The notes under the pieces are model-generated. The model worked only from the letters and a program-made list of their open reading frames with translations. It made no database searches and had not been told where the DNA came from. DNA of 64,000 nucleotides, from contig NZ_PRLH01000139.1 in assembly GCF_003013815.1 (NCBI RefSeq), positions 1-64,000 on the forward strand, given 5' to 3'. How positions within the stretch are numbered: position 1 is the first letter of the stretch; each line of letters begins with the position of its first letter. The position numbers and the translations under genes are program-made. Below are positions 1-8,658 of the stretch, one piece after another. This DNA comes from Cyanothece sp. BG0011 (GTDB lineage: Bacteria > Cyanobacteriota > Cyanobacteriia > Cyanobacteriales > Microcystaceae).

Positions 1-351
1 ATTAAACACACCGATTTTGCAGAAGTTCTTAATTATGCTAATGAATCAACCTTTATTTATTATGATCCTCCCTATCGTCCTATTAGCGAAACTGCAAATT
101 TTAATGCTTATAGTTCCCTAGAATTTAATGATGATGAACAAAGAAGATTAAGGGATATATTTGTGAAAACATCTAATCAAGGTGCATTACAAATGTTGAG
201 TAATTCAGATCCGACTAATTATGTTGATGATCCTTTCTTTGATGAATTATATCAAGACTTTAATATTAGTCGCATTTTAGCATCAAGGATGATTAATTCT
301 AAAGGAGGTAAACGAGGAAAAATAAGAGAAATTTTAGTTACTAATTATTAA
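1..351 (+). CDS. DNA adenine methylase (Dam/M.DpnII type), 3' part
   Basis: The reading frame is open from the first base of the window, so the gene starts upstream and only about 116 C-terminal residues are present. They contain the catalytic motif IV DPPY (FIYYDPPYRPI, residues about 18-28 of the visible part), preceded by a stretch typical of Dam-family target regions. The C-terminal NSKGGKRGKIREILVTNY resembles the end of M.DpnII/M.MboI-like enzymes, which methylate the adenine of GATC using S-adenosylmethionine. A GTG at 163 is internal and not the start, because DPPY lies upstream of it. After the stop, the same frame is open again at 379-441 (about 20 codons, MVQSGILEAL). This could be the decayed start of a partner gene, but it is too short to assign. 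Confidence 0.85.
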   Translation: MKHTDFAEVLNYANESTFIYYDPPYRPISETANFNAYSSLEFNDDEQRRLRDIFVKTSNQGALQMLSNSDPTNYVDDPFFDELYQDFNISRILASRMINSKGGKRGKIREILVTNY

Positions 352-451
352 AAATATGATTATATTCTGAATCTTAATATGGTTCAATCAGGAATTTTAG
401 AAGCATTAATTCTCAACGAAACTATCATAACTGATATTTAAAATTAGAAAG

Positions 452-787
452 CTAAGGATTACCAATCAATCCCAACATTTTAGCTAACCCTCCTAATAAA
501 GCAACCATCAAACCGATAAGTACACCTCGATTAATAAATTCTTGGTAATCCAATCTTTTTCCTAAACCATCGACTTTTTCTTCTAGTTTTGCTTGTCCTA
601 CTTTTAAATCTGTAACATCTTTTTGCAGAGTATCTAATTTTTGATTAACATCTCTTTGGTTACTCTCTAACTTGGATTCCAACTTTTCAAATCGTTGAGT
701 AGAAGCTTCTTCCATTCTATCGAGTTTATCATCGATCTTTTTGAGGATATCTTCTAAAGAGTATTTAACTGTTACTGGTTCATTCAT
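452..787 (-). CDS. Coiled-coil protein with C-terminal membrane segment (copy 3 of 3)
   Basis: This 111-residue protein of unknown function is the last of three tandem paralogues. It begins MNEPVTVKYSLEDILKKIDD. A charged coiled coil from about residue 15 to 85 carries 11-residue periodicity (NQKLDTLQKDV, TDLKVGQAKLE). One hydrophobic segment at the C-terminus (GVLIGLMVALLGGLAKMLGLIG) should anchor or tail-insert it in a membrane. It is exactly 11 residues longer than the middle copy and 11 shorter than the first, so the family varies by whole hendecads. It is separated from the middle copy by about 40 bp that is nearly identical to the spacer between copies 1 and 2, evidence of unit duplication. 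No catalytic motif is visible; a structural or adaptor role is only a guess. Confidence 0.7.
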   Translation of the reverse strand: MNEPVTVKYSLEDILKKIDDKLDRMEEASTQRFEKLESKLESNQRDVNQKLDTLQKDVTDLKVGQAKLEEKVDGLGKRLDYQEFINRGVLIGLMVALLGGLAKMLGLIGNP

Positions 788-827
788 GAATTCAACTCCT
801 ATCTATTAATACTATTAATTATAGTAT

Positions 828-1130
828 TTAGGGATTGCCAATAAACCCGAACATTTTAGCTAAACCTCCTAACAAAGCAACAAGTAAACCGATAAGTACA
901 CCTCGATTAATAAACTCTTGATAATCCAATCTTTTTCCTAACCCATCGACTTTTTCTTCTAATCTTGCTTGTCCTACTTTTAAATCGGTTACGTCTTTCT
1001 GGATGGTGTCTAATTTAGATTCTAGTTTTTCAAATCGTTTAATAGAAGTTTCTTCCATTTTATCGAGTTTATCATCGATCTTTTTGAGGATATCTTCTAT
1101 GGGGTAAGTCACTTTCACCGGTTCATTCAT
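828..1130 (-). CDS. Coiled-coil protein with C-terminal membrane segment (copy 2 of 3)
   Basis: This 100-residue middle paralogue is the shortest of the three. N-terminal MNEPVKVTYPIEDILKKIDD and the C-terminal block LDYQEFINRGVLIGLLVALL are nearly identical to its neighbours. The coiled coil between them has one hendecad fewer than the downstream copy and two fewer than the upstream copy: ESKLDTIQKDVTDLK runs straight on where the others insert NQ..QKLD units. The single hydrophobic C-terminal helix is conserved. The spacer to the next gene repeats the sequence found before this gene. Function unknown. Confidence 0.7.
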   Translation of the reverse strand: MNEPVKVTYPIEDILKKIDDKLDKMEETSIKRFEKLESKLDTIQKDVTDLKVGQARLEEKVDGLGKRLDYQEFINRGVLIGLLVALLGGLAKMFGFIGNP

Positions 1131-1170
1131 GAATTCAACTCCTATCTATTAATACTATTAATGATAGCAT

Positions 1171-1539
1171 TTAGGGATTGCCAATCAACCCGAACATTTT
1201 GGCTAAACCTCCTAACAAAGCAGCAAGCAAACCGATAAGTACACCTCGATTAATAAACTCTTGATAATCTAATCGTTTGGTTAAACCTTCTACTTTTTCT
1301 TCTAATTTTGCTTGTCCAACTTTTAAATCAGTAACATCTTTTTGCAGAGTATCTAATTTTTGATTAACATCTCTCTGGAAACTATCTAATTTCTGATCAA
1401 AGTATTTTTGGTTACTCTCTAACTTAGATTCTAGTTTTTCAAATCGTTTAGTAGAAGCTTCTTCCATTTTATCGAGTTTATCATCGATCTTTTTGAGAAT
1501 ATCTTCTAAAGAGTATTTAACTGTTACTGGTTCATTCAT
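1171..1539 (-). CDS. Coiled-coil protein with C-terminal membrane segment (copy 1 of 3)
   Basis: This 122-residue protein is the first and longest copy of the tandem triplet. The extra length lies in the coiled coil, where FDQKLDSFQRD and VNQKLDTLQKD are successive 11-residue units. The N-terminal MNEPVTVKYSLEDILKKIDD and the C-terminal hydrophobic helix (GVLIGLLAALLGGLAKMFGL) match the other two copies. Its upstream sequence differs from the spacers between the copies, so it probably carries the promoter of the cluster. The gene lies just beyond the ndhH terminator, so it is likely transcribed independently of ndhH. Function unknown. Confidence 0.7.
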   Translation of the reverse strand: MNEPVTVKYSLEDILKKIDDKLDKMEEASTKRFEKLESKLESNQKYFDQKLDSFQRDVNQKLDTLQKDVTDLKVGQAKLEEKVEGLTKRLDYQEFINRGVLIGLLAALLGGLAKMFGLIGNP

Positions 1540-1574
1540 GAATTAAACTTTAACAATATTTCTTTTATTATATT

Positions 1575-1602
1575 GTAAAAAAAGAGAGGGGAAAAACCCC
1601 TC
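1575..1602 (-). terminator. Rho-independent terminator of ndhH
   Basis: Read on the minus strand, GAGGGG, a TTTTT loop and CCCCTC are followed directly by TCTTTTTTT. The stem lies at 1586-1602 and the T-run at 1577-1585, about 30 bp after the ndhH stop. It separates ndhH from the coiled-coil triplet. Confidence 0.85.
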
Positions 1603-1632
1603 AAAAAGTTAATAATTATGGATAGAAAACCT

Positions 1633-2817
1633 TTAACGGTCAACAGAACCCATAATAATATCGATACTACCCAAAATTGCCATAATATCAGCAACCTTAA
1701 CCCCTTTAAGGAGATGGGGCAGAATTTGTAAATTATTAAAGTCTGGGGCGCGAATTTTCCAACGCCAGGGGAAGACATCATTATTACCCACAATAAAGAT
1801 CCCTAATTCTCCTTTTCCACTTTCCATGCGAACATAATGTTCACCTTCAGGAATTTTAAAAGTAGGGGCGACCTTTTTGGCAATATATTGATATTCAAAA
1901 TCATTCCATTGGGACTTTTTCCCTTCCATCATGCGTTTGGCTTCGAGGTTTTCAAACGGACCTCCTGGAATGCCTTTTAACGCCTGACGAATGATTTTAA
2001 CCGATTCGCGCATTTCCCGAATACGGACTAAATAACGGGCAAAACAGTCTCCTGCGGTTTCCCATTGTACTTCCCAATCGAAGTCATCATAACATTCGTA
2101 ATGGTCCACTTTCCGTAGGTCCCATTTAACCCCAGAACCCCGTAACATCGGGCCAGACAGTCCCCAGTTAATCGCTTCATCGCGGGTAATGGTTCCTACC
2201 CCTTCGACGCGACGGCGGAAAATGGGGTTATTGGTGATTAACTTCTCATATTCGTCTACTTTGGGGTCAAACGCATCGCAGAAGTCTTCACATTTATCGA
2301 TCCAACCATAAGGTAAATCTACCGCTACCCCACCGACACGGAAGTAGTTGTTATTAATTAAACGCATTCCTGAGGCAGCTTCCCAGAGATCATAAATCAT
2401 TTCCCGTTCGCGGAAAATGTAGAAAAAGGGAGTTTGTGCGCCAACGTCTGCTAAAAAGGGGCCTAACCACAGTAAATGGTTAGCAATGCGGTTCAGTTCC
2501 AACATAATCACCCGAATATACTGGGCCCGTTTGGGAACTTCAATATCCGCTAATTGTTCAGGGGCGTTAACAGTAATCGCTTCATTGAACATTCCGGCCG
2601 CATAATCCCAACGACTCACATAGGGAACGTACATGATATTGGTGCGATTTTCCGCAATTTTCTCCATCCCTCGATGAAGATACCCGATCACGGGTTCACA
2701 GTCTACCACGTCTTCTCCGTCTAACGTGACGATCAAACGCAATACCCCGTGCATTGAGGGATGATGAGGCCCCATGTTCAATACCATGGGTTCGGTTCTA
2801 GTTTCTATTTTTGACAT
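1633..2817 (-). CDS. ndhH: NAD(P)H-quinone oxidoreductase (NDH-1) subunit H
   Basis: This 394-residue protein is full length for cyanobacterial NdhH, the homologue of the 49-kDa/NuoD subunit of complex I. It starts [20 protein letters not shown], with the conserved N-terminal segment [13 protein letters not shown] that helps build the quinone-binding cleft. It also contains the family blocks [26 protein letters not shown], and the C-terminal IMGSVDR. NdhH sits in the peripheral arm of thylakoid NDH-1, which takes part in respiration, cyclic electron flow and CO2 uptake. The gene is monocistronic here, ended by a strong terminator. Upstream lies a C/G-rich palindromic repeat and then kaiC on the same strand. 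Confidence 0.97.
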   Translation of the reverse strand: MSKIETRTEPMVLNMGPHHPSMHGVLRLIVTLDGEDVVDCEPVIGYLHRGMEKIAENRTNIMYVPYVSRWDYAAGMFNEAITVNAPEQLADIEVPKRAQYIRVIMLELNRIANHLLWLGPFLADVGAQTPFFYIFREREMIYDLWEAASGMRLINNNYFRVGGVAVDLPYGWIDKCEDFCDAFDPKVDEYEKLITNNPIFRRRVEGVGTITRDEAINWGLSGPMLRGSGVKWDLRKVDHYECYDDFDWEVQWETAGDCFARYLVRIREMRESVKIIRQALKGIPGGPFENLEAKRMMEGKKSQWNDFEYQYIAKKVAPTFKIPEGEHYVRMESGKGELGIFIVGNNDVFPWRWKIRAPDFNNLQILPHLLKGVKVADIMAILGSIDIIMGSVDR

Positions 2818-2907
2818 AGGGTGGTCACTTACACTTAACCGTCATCTTTACTATTTAGGATAACGCCTTTTGAGATAGGAAACATTCATATCTTGCACCT
2901 TCGATAA

Positions 2908-2956
2908 ACCCCCAACCCCCCTGCCCCCCTTTCAAAGGGGGGTGTGGGGGGTTGGG
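2908..2956. repeat. C/G-run palindromic repeat (family C)
   Basis: CCCCCC-TTTCAAA-GGGGGG (2924-2942) is nested inside a second pair, CCCAACCCCCC and GGGGGGTTGGG, giving one long hairpin between kaiC and ndhH. Two closely related copies lie at 16567-16609 and 16738-16779. It could serve as a bidirectional transcript end, but it has no T-run. Confidence 0.75.
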
Positions 2957-3021
2957 AACGGGGAACAGGGAACAATACAATTCACAAAGGTTTCAACTGT
3001 TTGTCATCTCTTAATCTATTC

Positions 3022-4536
3022 TTACTCTTCAAATAAGTTACTTAATCGTTCGACTTCGTTTTGTGCGGTGTACATTGGCGAACCGGATAAAATGCCAGTG
3101 ACATTGCGGAAGGGTTTACCGATGTGCATTCCTTCATTATCAATAGAAAATTCCCGAATATCTTTATCGTGCATTGAACCGCGCATTTTTAAAACAGTGA
3201 TCCCTCGACGCATTTCTCCATACATTTCGACGTAACGCAATAAAATAATGGAATCCGTAATGGTAGAAATATGGGCCTCTGTAATGGAAGATCCCCCCAA
3301 TAAAGTTGGGGTGGTTGATGTGAATAAACCGCCGATTTCCTGCTGTTTAATAAAAGAGGTTAAACCAATAATAAACTCTCGAAATCCTTTTAAGGTGGAA
3401 ATCCGTTCGATCGCTGATAAACTATCGACAGCAACGCGGTTGGGTTTAAAGGTTTCAATGGTTTCCTTCATATTGATCAGGTGATTTTCTAACCCGGTGG
3501 TTTCTGGATAACGACACACCACTTTTAACTTGCCTTGTTTTTCCATTTCGCGAAAATCGACACCCCAACCGGTGGCATTGCGAAAGAGTTGTTCTCGGCT
3601 TTCTTCAAAGGCAAAAATTAAACATCGTTCATCATTAACCACTCCACCGGCCATAAATTCTGTGACCATGAGGGTTTTGCCCGTTCCGGTGGCCCCAGAA
3701 ACTAAAATGATCGAATCTCGGAAAAATCCGCCCCCACACATTCTATCTAATTCGTGACTCCCTGAAGTAATGCGAATGTTAGAGGATTTTTGTTCTAAGA
3801 CAATGGCCGATAAGGGAATAATGATCACTCCACGACCCGGAACAATGGTAAAGGGATATTCTCCTTTTTGGTGATCGGTTCCCCGATATTTCAAAATTTC
3901 GATAGTTCGGCGACGTTTTTCTTCGCTTAAGACGTTGCGTAAAATGACCACATTATCAGCTACAAATTCTTCTACCCCATACCGACTAATATCTCCATAT
4001 TCTTCGGTTCTTTCGGCCGTCATAATGGCTGTTACCCCTAATTCTCGTAACGCCGAGGCCAGACGAAAGAGATCGCTTCTTACTTGTGCGCTATCGCTTA
4101 AATGGCTAAAAATCGCCCCCAGAGAGTCCATAGACACCCGTTGGGCGTTATACTTACGGATAGCGAATTCGATCCGAGCGATCAAGGCACCGAGATCGTA
4201 GTCTCCTGTCACCATCATCGGTTCTCCGGGTTGGGGAGAGGCATCTACAAACGCCCATTTTCTTTCTAGTTCCCATTGAGCAATATTCCAGCCAAACCCT
4301 CGCATATTCCGTCGTAAGGCTTTGGGTGGTTCTTCAAACGTAATAAAAACACCGTTTTCCCCTCGTTTAATTCCTTCGGCTAAAAACTGACAAGCGAAAA
4401 CCGTTTTAGAACTTCCTGCCGTTCCAGCGACTAGCGTGGCCCGTCCTTTTGGTAGGCCCCCTTCTGACAAAAAATCAAATCCTGGAATGAAGGTTTCTAA
4501 TTTCTGAATATAGTCTAGTTCGTTTTCTGGAGTCAT
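3022..4536 (-). CDS. kaiC3: Circadian clock ATPase/kinase KaiC, KaiC3-type
   Basis: A 504-residue double-domain KaiC (about 519 in S. elongatus KaiC). CI spans about residues 10-245 and CII about 255-490. CII has a canonical Walker A GATGTGKT (281-288). CI has GTAGSSKT (38-45), with Ser in place of the usual Gly before the Lys. The catalytic glutamate pairs are present (FEEP at 68-69, FEES at 311-312). The phosphorylation segment SITEAHISTITD keeps the Thr/Ser/Thr set (T419, S424, T425), matching S. elongatus T426/S431/T432. The C-terminal tail after SGSPMYTAQNE is short and unlike the standard KaiA-binding tail. KaiB- and KaiA3-like genes precede it on the same strand, 213 bp away, with a heptamer repeat in the gap. 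The KaiC3 assignment rests on the partners, not on an alignment. Alternative: another KaiC paralogue. Confidence 0.85.
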   Translation of the reverse strand: MTPENELDYIQKLETFIPGFDFLSEGGLPKGRATLVAGTAGSSKTVFACQFLAEGIKRGENGVFITFEEPPKALRRNMRGFGWNIAQWELERKWAFVDASPQPGEPMMVTGDYDLGALIARIEFAIRKYNAQRVSMDSLGAIFSHLSDSAQVRSDLFRLASALRELGVTAIMTAERTEEYGDISRYGVEEFVADNVVILRNVLSEEKRRRTIEILKYRGTDHQKGEYPFTIVPGRGVIIIPLSAIVLEQKSSNIRITSGSHELDRMCGGGFFRDSIILVSGATGTGKTLMVTEFMAGGVVNDERCLIFAFEESREQLFRNATGWGVDFREMEKQGKLKVVCRYPETTGLENHLINMKETIETFKPNRVAVDSLSAIERISTLKGFREFIIGLTSFIKQQEIGGLFTSTTPTLLGGSSITEAHISTITDSIILLRYVEMYGEMRRGITVLKMRGSMHDKDIREFSIDNEGMHIGKPFRNVTGILSGSPMYTAQNEVERLSNLFEE

Positions 4537-4570
4537 CCGTGTTGTTGTTAAGGAATAGAGGGTTACAGTA

Positions 4571-4603
4571 GAAGTCAGAAGTCAGAAGTCAGAAGTCAGA
4601 AGT
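4571..4603. repeat. Heptameric short tandem repeat, (GAAGTCA) x 4.7
   Basis: Four perfect GAAGTCA units followed by GAAGT lie in the kaiB-kaiC gap, 35 bp before the kaiC start. Heptameric tandem repeats are typical of cyanobacterial intergenic DNA and vary in copy number between strains. Confidence 0.9.
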
Positions 4604-4749
4604 TTGTTCTGGTGCTACCACACAGAAGTTCAACACGCTTTCTATCTAAAGTTTGATGAAAAGTGACTATCCTAATCTATACTTTCGACTACGTTAATGG
4701 TTCATTGTTTATTTTGCCTGTTTCTTTTACTATTGCCAAGAAATGTTAG

Positions 4750-5034
4750 TTAATTTTTATCTTGGGAAACTAAATCTAACCCCAAAAGCACTTTTTGCGT
4801 ATTTGACATATCTCCGATAATGCGTTGTAGGGGTGGGGGTAACTGCTTGATGAGGGTAGGGGTGACTAAAATTTTTTCTTGTTCGGCCTGTTGCGGTTGT
4901 TCGAGGACATCGATAATTTCTACTGTATATTGATCGCGCAATTCCTCGTGACAGATGCGAAAGAGATTAGCGATCGCCCTTTTCGAGTTGGCGGTATTCC
5001 CTGTAATATAGAGCTTGAGGAGATATTTATTCAT
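4750..5034 (-). CDS. kaiB3: Circadian clock protein KaiB, KaiB3-type
   Basis: A 94-residue KaiB homologue. The family blocks are LKLYITGNTANSKRAIANL, IDVLEQPQQAEQEKILVTPT (thioredoxin-like fold with the cis-Pro region) and RRIIGD-like QRIIGDMSNTQKVLLGLDLV. It ends soon after GLDLV, without the longer acidic tail of S. elongatus KaiB. KaiB is a fold-switching protein that binds the CI ring of phosphorylated KaiC and, in the standard clock, sequesters KaiA. Only 5 bp separate it from the upstream receiver/KaiA-like gene, so the two are surely co-transcribed. kaiC follows 213 bp downstream. The pairing with a KaiA3-like gene is the reason for calling it KaiB3. Confidence 0.88.
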   Translation of the reverse strand: MNKYLLKLYITGNTANSKRAIANLFRICHEELRDQYTVEIIDVLEQPQQAEQEKILVTPTLIKQLPPPLQRIIGDMSNTQKVLLGLDLVSQDKN

Positions 5035-5039
5035 GAAGG

Positions 5040-5924
5040 TTACGGGTAATCTTTTCTGGCCGATAGGTTAATATTACTGAGGCCGATATAATATTTACGA
5101 TAAAATGAAGCTAAATAACCCATCAATTCTAAAATCATCAGTCTTCCTTCGGCGACATAAGCTTGAGCTTTAACCACCGGAACATCTTGACTTTTTTCTT
5201 TTAAAACTTTGGTATGAATTTCAATAGCATCTCTAGGACTGGCTTTGAGAAAGCCTAATTTATCTGCTAAGGTTCGCAGTTGTTGAGAAATATTATACTC
5301 TACTTTAAACACTCTTTGTTCTAACGATAAGTCTAATAACTGACCATACGCTTCTGTCAATTCTTCAAAGACATCGGGTAAGCTTTCTTTGAGGGGATAG
5401 GCCCCAAATAATCGAGCGGTGACACTGGTTTCACGACTGGAGTTAATGAGATCATCTAAATCGGCAAACTCTTGCGCCTGGCGTACGGCTTGTTGTTGTT
5501 TATTAATTTTAGCCCGATATTTTTGCCGTTCAATACTCAAGCGAATTTCATGGATCAACAAATTACTGTCAAGACTTTTAAGTTCTAAATAACCATCGGC
5601 CCCTAACTGAAAAGATTCGACGACTTTTCCTTCCCGTTGCCGATCCATTTCTACGATAATCGGAATATTAACTGCATTTTCTCTCACTTTAATCAAGGTA
5701 TCTAACCCTTGACTATCGGGTAAATCTAAGTCTAATAAAATAACGTCAAACTGATGGGATTCTAAGGATTGTAAACTATCCCTTAAAGTGGTCGTACAAG
5801 TGGTAGCAAAAGTCAAATTTTCCGCTAGAGAACTTTGTTGACTTTTAGACAATAAATCTTCTAATAACTCAATATTCTCTAACTTATCTTCTATTAATAA
5901 AACATGACAAGTTTCGTTGGGCAT
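5040..5924 (-). CDS. kaiA3: KaiA3-like protein: receiver domain fused to a KaiA-like C-terminus
   Basis: A 294-residue protein in the kaiA position. Residues about 5-130 form a response-regulator receiver domain with an acidic pocket (LLIEDK) and a phospho-acceptor-like Asp (DVILLDLDLPDS). The usual switch Thr and Lys positions read IIVEMD and GYLELK, so phosphorylation may be altered. A charged linker (RAKINKQQQAVRQ) follows. The last 120 residues are helical and resemble the KaiA C-terminal domain: DAIEIHTKVLKEK against VVEIHMELMDEF, and LMILELMGYLASFYRKYY against the final helix with LCEMYRRS of S. elongatus KaiA. This is the architecture described for Synechocystis KaiA3 (Sll0485), which stimulates KaiC3 and works with KaiB3. 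It differs from standard KaiA, whose N-terminus is a pseudo-receiver of another sequence. The RsbU N-terminal domain is a related alternative description of the C-terminus. Confidence 0.8.
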   Translation of the reverse strand: MPNETCHVLLIEDKLENIELLEDLLSKSQQSSLAENLTFATTCTTTLRDSLQSLESHQFDVILLDLDLPDSQGLDTLIKVRENAVNIPIIVEMDRQREGKVVESFQLGADGYLELKSLDSNLLIHEIRLSIERQKYRAKINKQQQAVRQAQEFADLDDLINSSRETSVTARLFGAYPLKESLPDVFEELTEAYGQLLDLSLEQRVFKVEYNISQQLRTLADKLGFLKASPRDAIEIHTKVLKEKSQDVPVVKAQAYVAEGRLMILELMGYLASFYRKYYIGLSNINLSARKDYP

Positions 5925-6091
5925 TGGTTAGAATAAGCTCAACTTTGCGTTTGAGTGTTTATACTGGTTGGATACCTATATCATAAACGGAATTTTCTTG
6001 ATCGCATAGGGTATACTCCCCCATATCGTGTGTTTTGATACAAAATTATATTATTATAATAATCTTTGCTTATGAATTGTTCCTACATCCC

Positions 6092-6718
6092 TTAAATATT
6101 CGTCCAATCTTTAAAAATCATTAGCTCAGAGGGGGTTAATTCGCGCCATTGACCTGGTTTCAACCCTTCTAAGGTTAAATTTCTTATGTTTCCCTTTTTT
6201 TGCACTCCTATGGCGATTCTCATCAATCTTAGGGTCGGATAACCCACAGCGGCGGTCATGCGTCTCACTTGTCGGTTTCGTCCTTCGGTTAAGGTCATTT
6301 CTAACCAAGCAGTGGGAACAGTTTTACGATAACGAATCGGAGGATCACGGGGAGGAATGGAAGGGGGACTGTCTAATAATCTAACTTTAGCGGGCCGGGT
6401 TTGATAATCTTTAAGGGTAACACCCTGACGTAATTGATTTAAGGCCATTTCATTGGGAATGGGTTCAACTTGCACGAGATAGGTGCGAGGATGAGCAAAT
6501 TGACGATGGGATAAACGATGTTTTAAAGGGCCATTATTGGTTAACAACAGCAACCCTTCACTATCCTTATCCAGTCTCCCCACCGAATAAACATCGGGGA
6601 CGTTAATATAATCTTTAAGGGTGGGTCGAGGGTTTTCGGGATTGCTATTATCGGTAAATTGACATAAAACACCATAGGGTTTATTGAATAAAAGATAACG
6701 ATAATTGTTTTTGGACAT
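6092..6718 (-). CDS. rluE: 23S rRNA pseudouridine synthase, RluE-like
   Basis: A 208-residue RsuA/RluB/RluE-family enzyme that isomerises a uridine in rRNA. The catalytic block is [15 protein letters not shown] with the invariant Asp. Other family blocks are [14 protein letters not shown] at the N-terminus and [20 protein letters not shown] in the second half. There is no N-terminal S4 RNA-binding domain, which is the RluE rather than RsuA/RluB arrangement; RluE modifies U2457 of E. coli 23S rRNA. It starts 2 bp after the stop of the upstream GGDEF-EAL gene, so the pair is probably one transcript. Confidence 0.9.
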   Translation of the reverse strand: MSKNNYRYLLFNKPYGVLCQFTDNSNPENPRPTLKDYINVPDVYSVGRLDKDSEGLLLLTNNGPLKHRLSHRQFAHPRTYLVQVEPIPNEMALNQLRQGVTLKDYQTRPAKVRLLDSPPSIPPRDPPIRYRKTVPTAWLEMTLTEGRNRQVRRMTAAVGYPTLRLMRIAIGVQKKGNIRNLTLEGLKPGQWRELTPSELMIFKDWTNI

Positions 6719-6720
6719 AC

Positions 6721-8658
6721 TTAACGAATGGTTGTATTTTGTTCCTCTAAAAGACGGCTAACGCTGTGGCTATCTAAAGGAGGAAAAAAGCCATAACCTT
6801 GACCGTAACTACAATTTAAAGCTTTTAATTTATCTCGTTGTACATTGGTTTCTATCCCTTCGGCCACGACTTTCATATTTAAGGTGACCGCTAAATCAAC
6901 TATCGCTTTAATAATTTCACATTTATCGGTTTCGCCAGCTAATCGTTTAATAAACGAGCGATCAATTTTCAAAATATTAAAGGGAAAACAATCTAAATAA
7001 CTCAATGAAGAATATCCCGTGCCAAAATCATCTAAACAAAGTTGAATATTTCGCTCTTTTATTTGCTCAATCATATCCAGAACGGTTCTACTTTGTTCCA
7101 TCAGAAAACTTTCCGTAATTTCTAATTTTAAGGAAGTTCCTGTTAACCCAGTTTCCGCTAAAATCTCATCTAAGATTTCAATTAAACCGGGTTGACTTAA
7201 ATGTTTACTTGATAGATTAACACTGATGGTCAACGGTTTAAGATTGGGGAATTTTTGTTGCCAAAGACCTAATTGAGTGCAAGCATGGCGCAACACCCAA
7301 TGATCAATTTTTAAGATCGCTTCTGTTTGTTCAGCAATGGGAATAAAATCAATGGGAGAAATTAATCCTTGTTCTTGATGTTGCCAACGAACTAGGGCCT
7401 CGAACCCATCAATGTGATCGCTTTCTAAGGAAATAATCGGTTGATAATAAACAACAAATTCTTGACGTTCAATGGCCCTTTGTAAGTCATTAGTCACTTG
7501 CAACCGTTGAATGGTTTGATTGTGCATCGAGGGTTCAAATACTTTGGAGGTTCCTGGCCCGTCGGCCTTGGCCTGATACATAGCCGTATCTGCATCTCGT
7601 AGGAGTTCTGCCACTTGATCTCCCTCCTGATAAACTGATTGTTCTCCTCCTAAAACAATACCAATACTGACACTAATTACAATTTCTTCATTGTGCAACA
7701 AAATAGGCTCTTTCAGGCTGTCATGGATACGATCAGCAATCAAGATCCCTTCATCAATATGGGTTAAATTTTCCAATAAAATGACAAATTCATCCCCTGA
7801 GAGTCGGGATAAGGTATCTTCGGCCCGCAAACATTGACTTAATCGACGACTGAGGATAATTAAGAGTTGATCCCCGGTCAAATGACCCAAAGTATCATTA
7901 ATAAGTTTAAAGCCATCTACATCTAAAAAAAGCAAGGCAAAGCGTCTATTTTCATCTCTTTGACACCGTTTTAACCCTTGTTCGATCCGATCCATTAAGA
8001 GCGTTCGGTTAGGCAGTCCGGTTAAATTATCGTGTAACGTATCGTGGCGCAGTTGTTCTTGAATTTCTCTTTGTTCGGTGATTTCTGTGGTTAGTCCATC
8101 GATGCGGGTGGGGTTTCCTTGAACGTCTTTGATCAAATGACTGCGAACCCTGATCCAATGGATTGATTGATCGGGCCAAAGGATACGATATTCAATCTCT
8201 TGTCGTCCCGTTTTATAGATTAGTTGTTGTGACTCTTGAACTCTTTGTTGATCATCTGGATAAATAACTTCGTGCCATAAATTGATGTTATCTAAAAAGT
8301 CGTCAATGGGGCGACCGTAAACGGTTTCAGTGGCATGATTAATGTATAAAATGTCACCGGTTTGGGGAACAATTGACCAGACCACATCATCAAGGGAACC
8401 AACAATGCTTTGAAGGTGTTCTTGATTCAGTTGTAAGGCTTCCTCATTCGTTTTTAGTTGTTCATATAACCGTTGGCAGTGACGGATATATTCTAATAAT
8501 TGAATATTTCTATTGCTTAATTGTTCTAAATCATCTAAACAAAGGGTAAATTGTTGTAAATTTTCCTTCGCATGAGCGAGTATATTCGTTTGTTCATTCA
8601 GTAATTGTTCGACCAAGACTAAGTAAGAATTAAGAGATGGGTCTGTTTCTTTTGCCAT
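6721..8658 (-). CDS. PAS-GGDEF-EAL cyclic-di-GMP protein
   Basis: A 645-residue soluble protein without membrane segments. An N-terminal helical stretch is followed by one PAS/PAC domain (about 85-205), a GGDEF domain (about 210-375) and an EAL domain (about 385-640). The GGDEF signature reads LSGDEF, with Ser in the first position, so cyclase activity may be weakened. The EAL domain keeps the signature [26 protein letters not shown] with the paired Asp, KIDRSF and AEGIET, so c-di-GMP hydrolysis is the safer prediction. The PAS domain would sense a small ligand or redox state. It is the first gene of a likely two-gene unit with rluE. Confidence 0.92.
   Translation of the reverse strand: MAKETDPSLNSYLVLVEQLLNEQTNILAHAKENLQQFTLCLDDLEQLSNRNIQLLEYIRHCQRLYEQLKTNEEALQLNQEHLQSIVGSLDDVVWSIVPQTGDILYINHATETVYGRPIDDFLDNINLWHEVIYPDDQQRVQESQQLIYKTGRQEIEYRILWPDQSIHWIRVRSHLIKDVQGNPTRIDGLTTEITEQREIQEQLRHDTLHDNLTGLPNRTLLMDRIEQGLKRCQRDENRRFALLFLDVDGFKLINDTLGHLTGDQLLIILSRRLSQCLRAEDTLSRLSGDEFVILLENLTHIDEGILIADRIHDSLKEPILLHNEEIVISVSIGIVLGGEQSVYQEGDQVAELLRDADTAMYQAKADGPGTSKVFEPSMHNQTIQRLQVTNDLQRAIERQEFVVYYQPIISLESDHIDGFEALVRWQHQEQGLISPIDFIPIAEQTEAILKIDHWVLRHACTQLGLWQQKFPNLKPLTISVNLSSKHLSQPGLIEILDEILAETGLTGTSLKLEITESFLMEQSRTVLDMIEQIKERNIQLCLDDFGTGYSSLSYLDCFPFNILKIDRSFIKRLAGETDKCEIIKAIVDLAVTLNMKVVAEGIETNVQRDKLKALNCSYGQGYGFFPPLDSHSVSRLLEEQNTTIR

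Noticed and set aside
4571-4603. Considered as the start of a CRISPR array
   Set aside because: The units are 7 bp with no spacers, and no array is found anywhere in the window; the Cas4-like gene stands without cas genes.
5040-5924. Considered as standard KaiA
   Set aside because: The N-terminus has a true receiver-type Asp block unlike the KaiA pseudo-receiver, so the KaiA3-like chimera is the better description.
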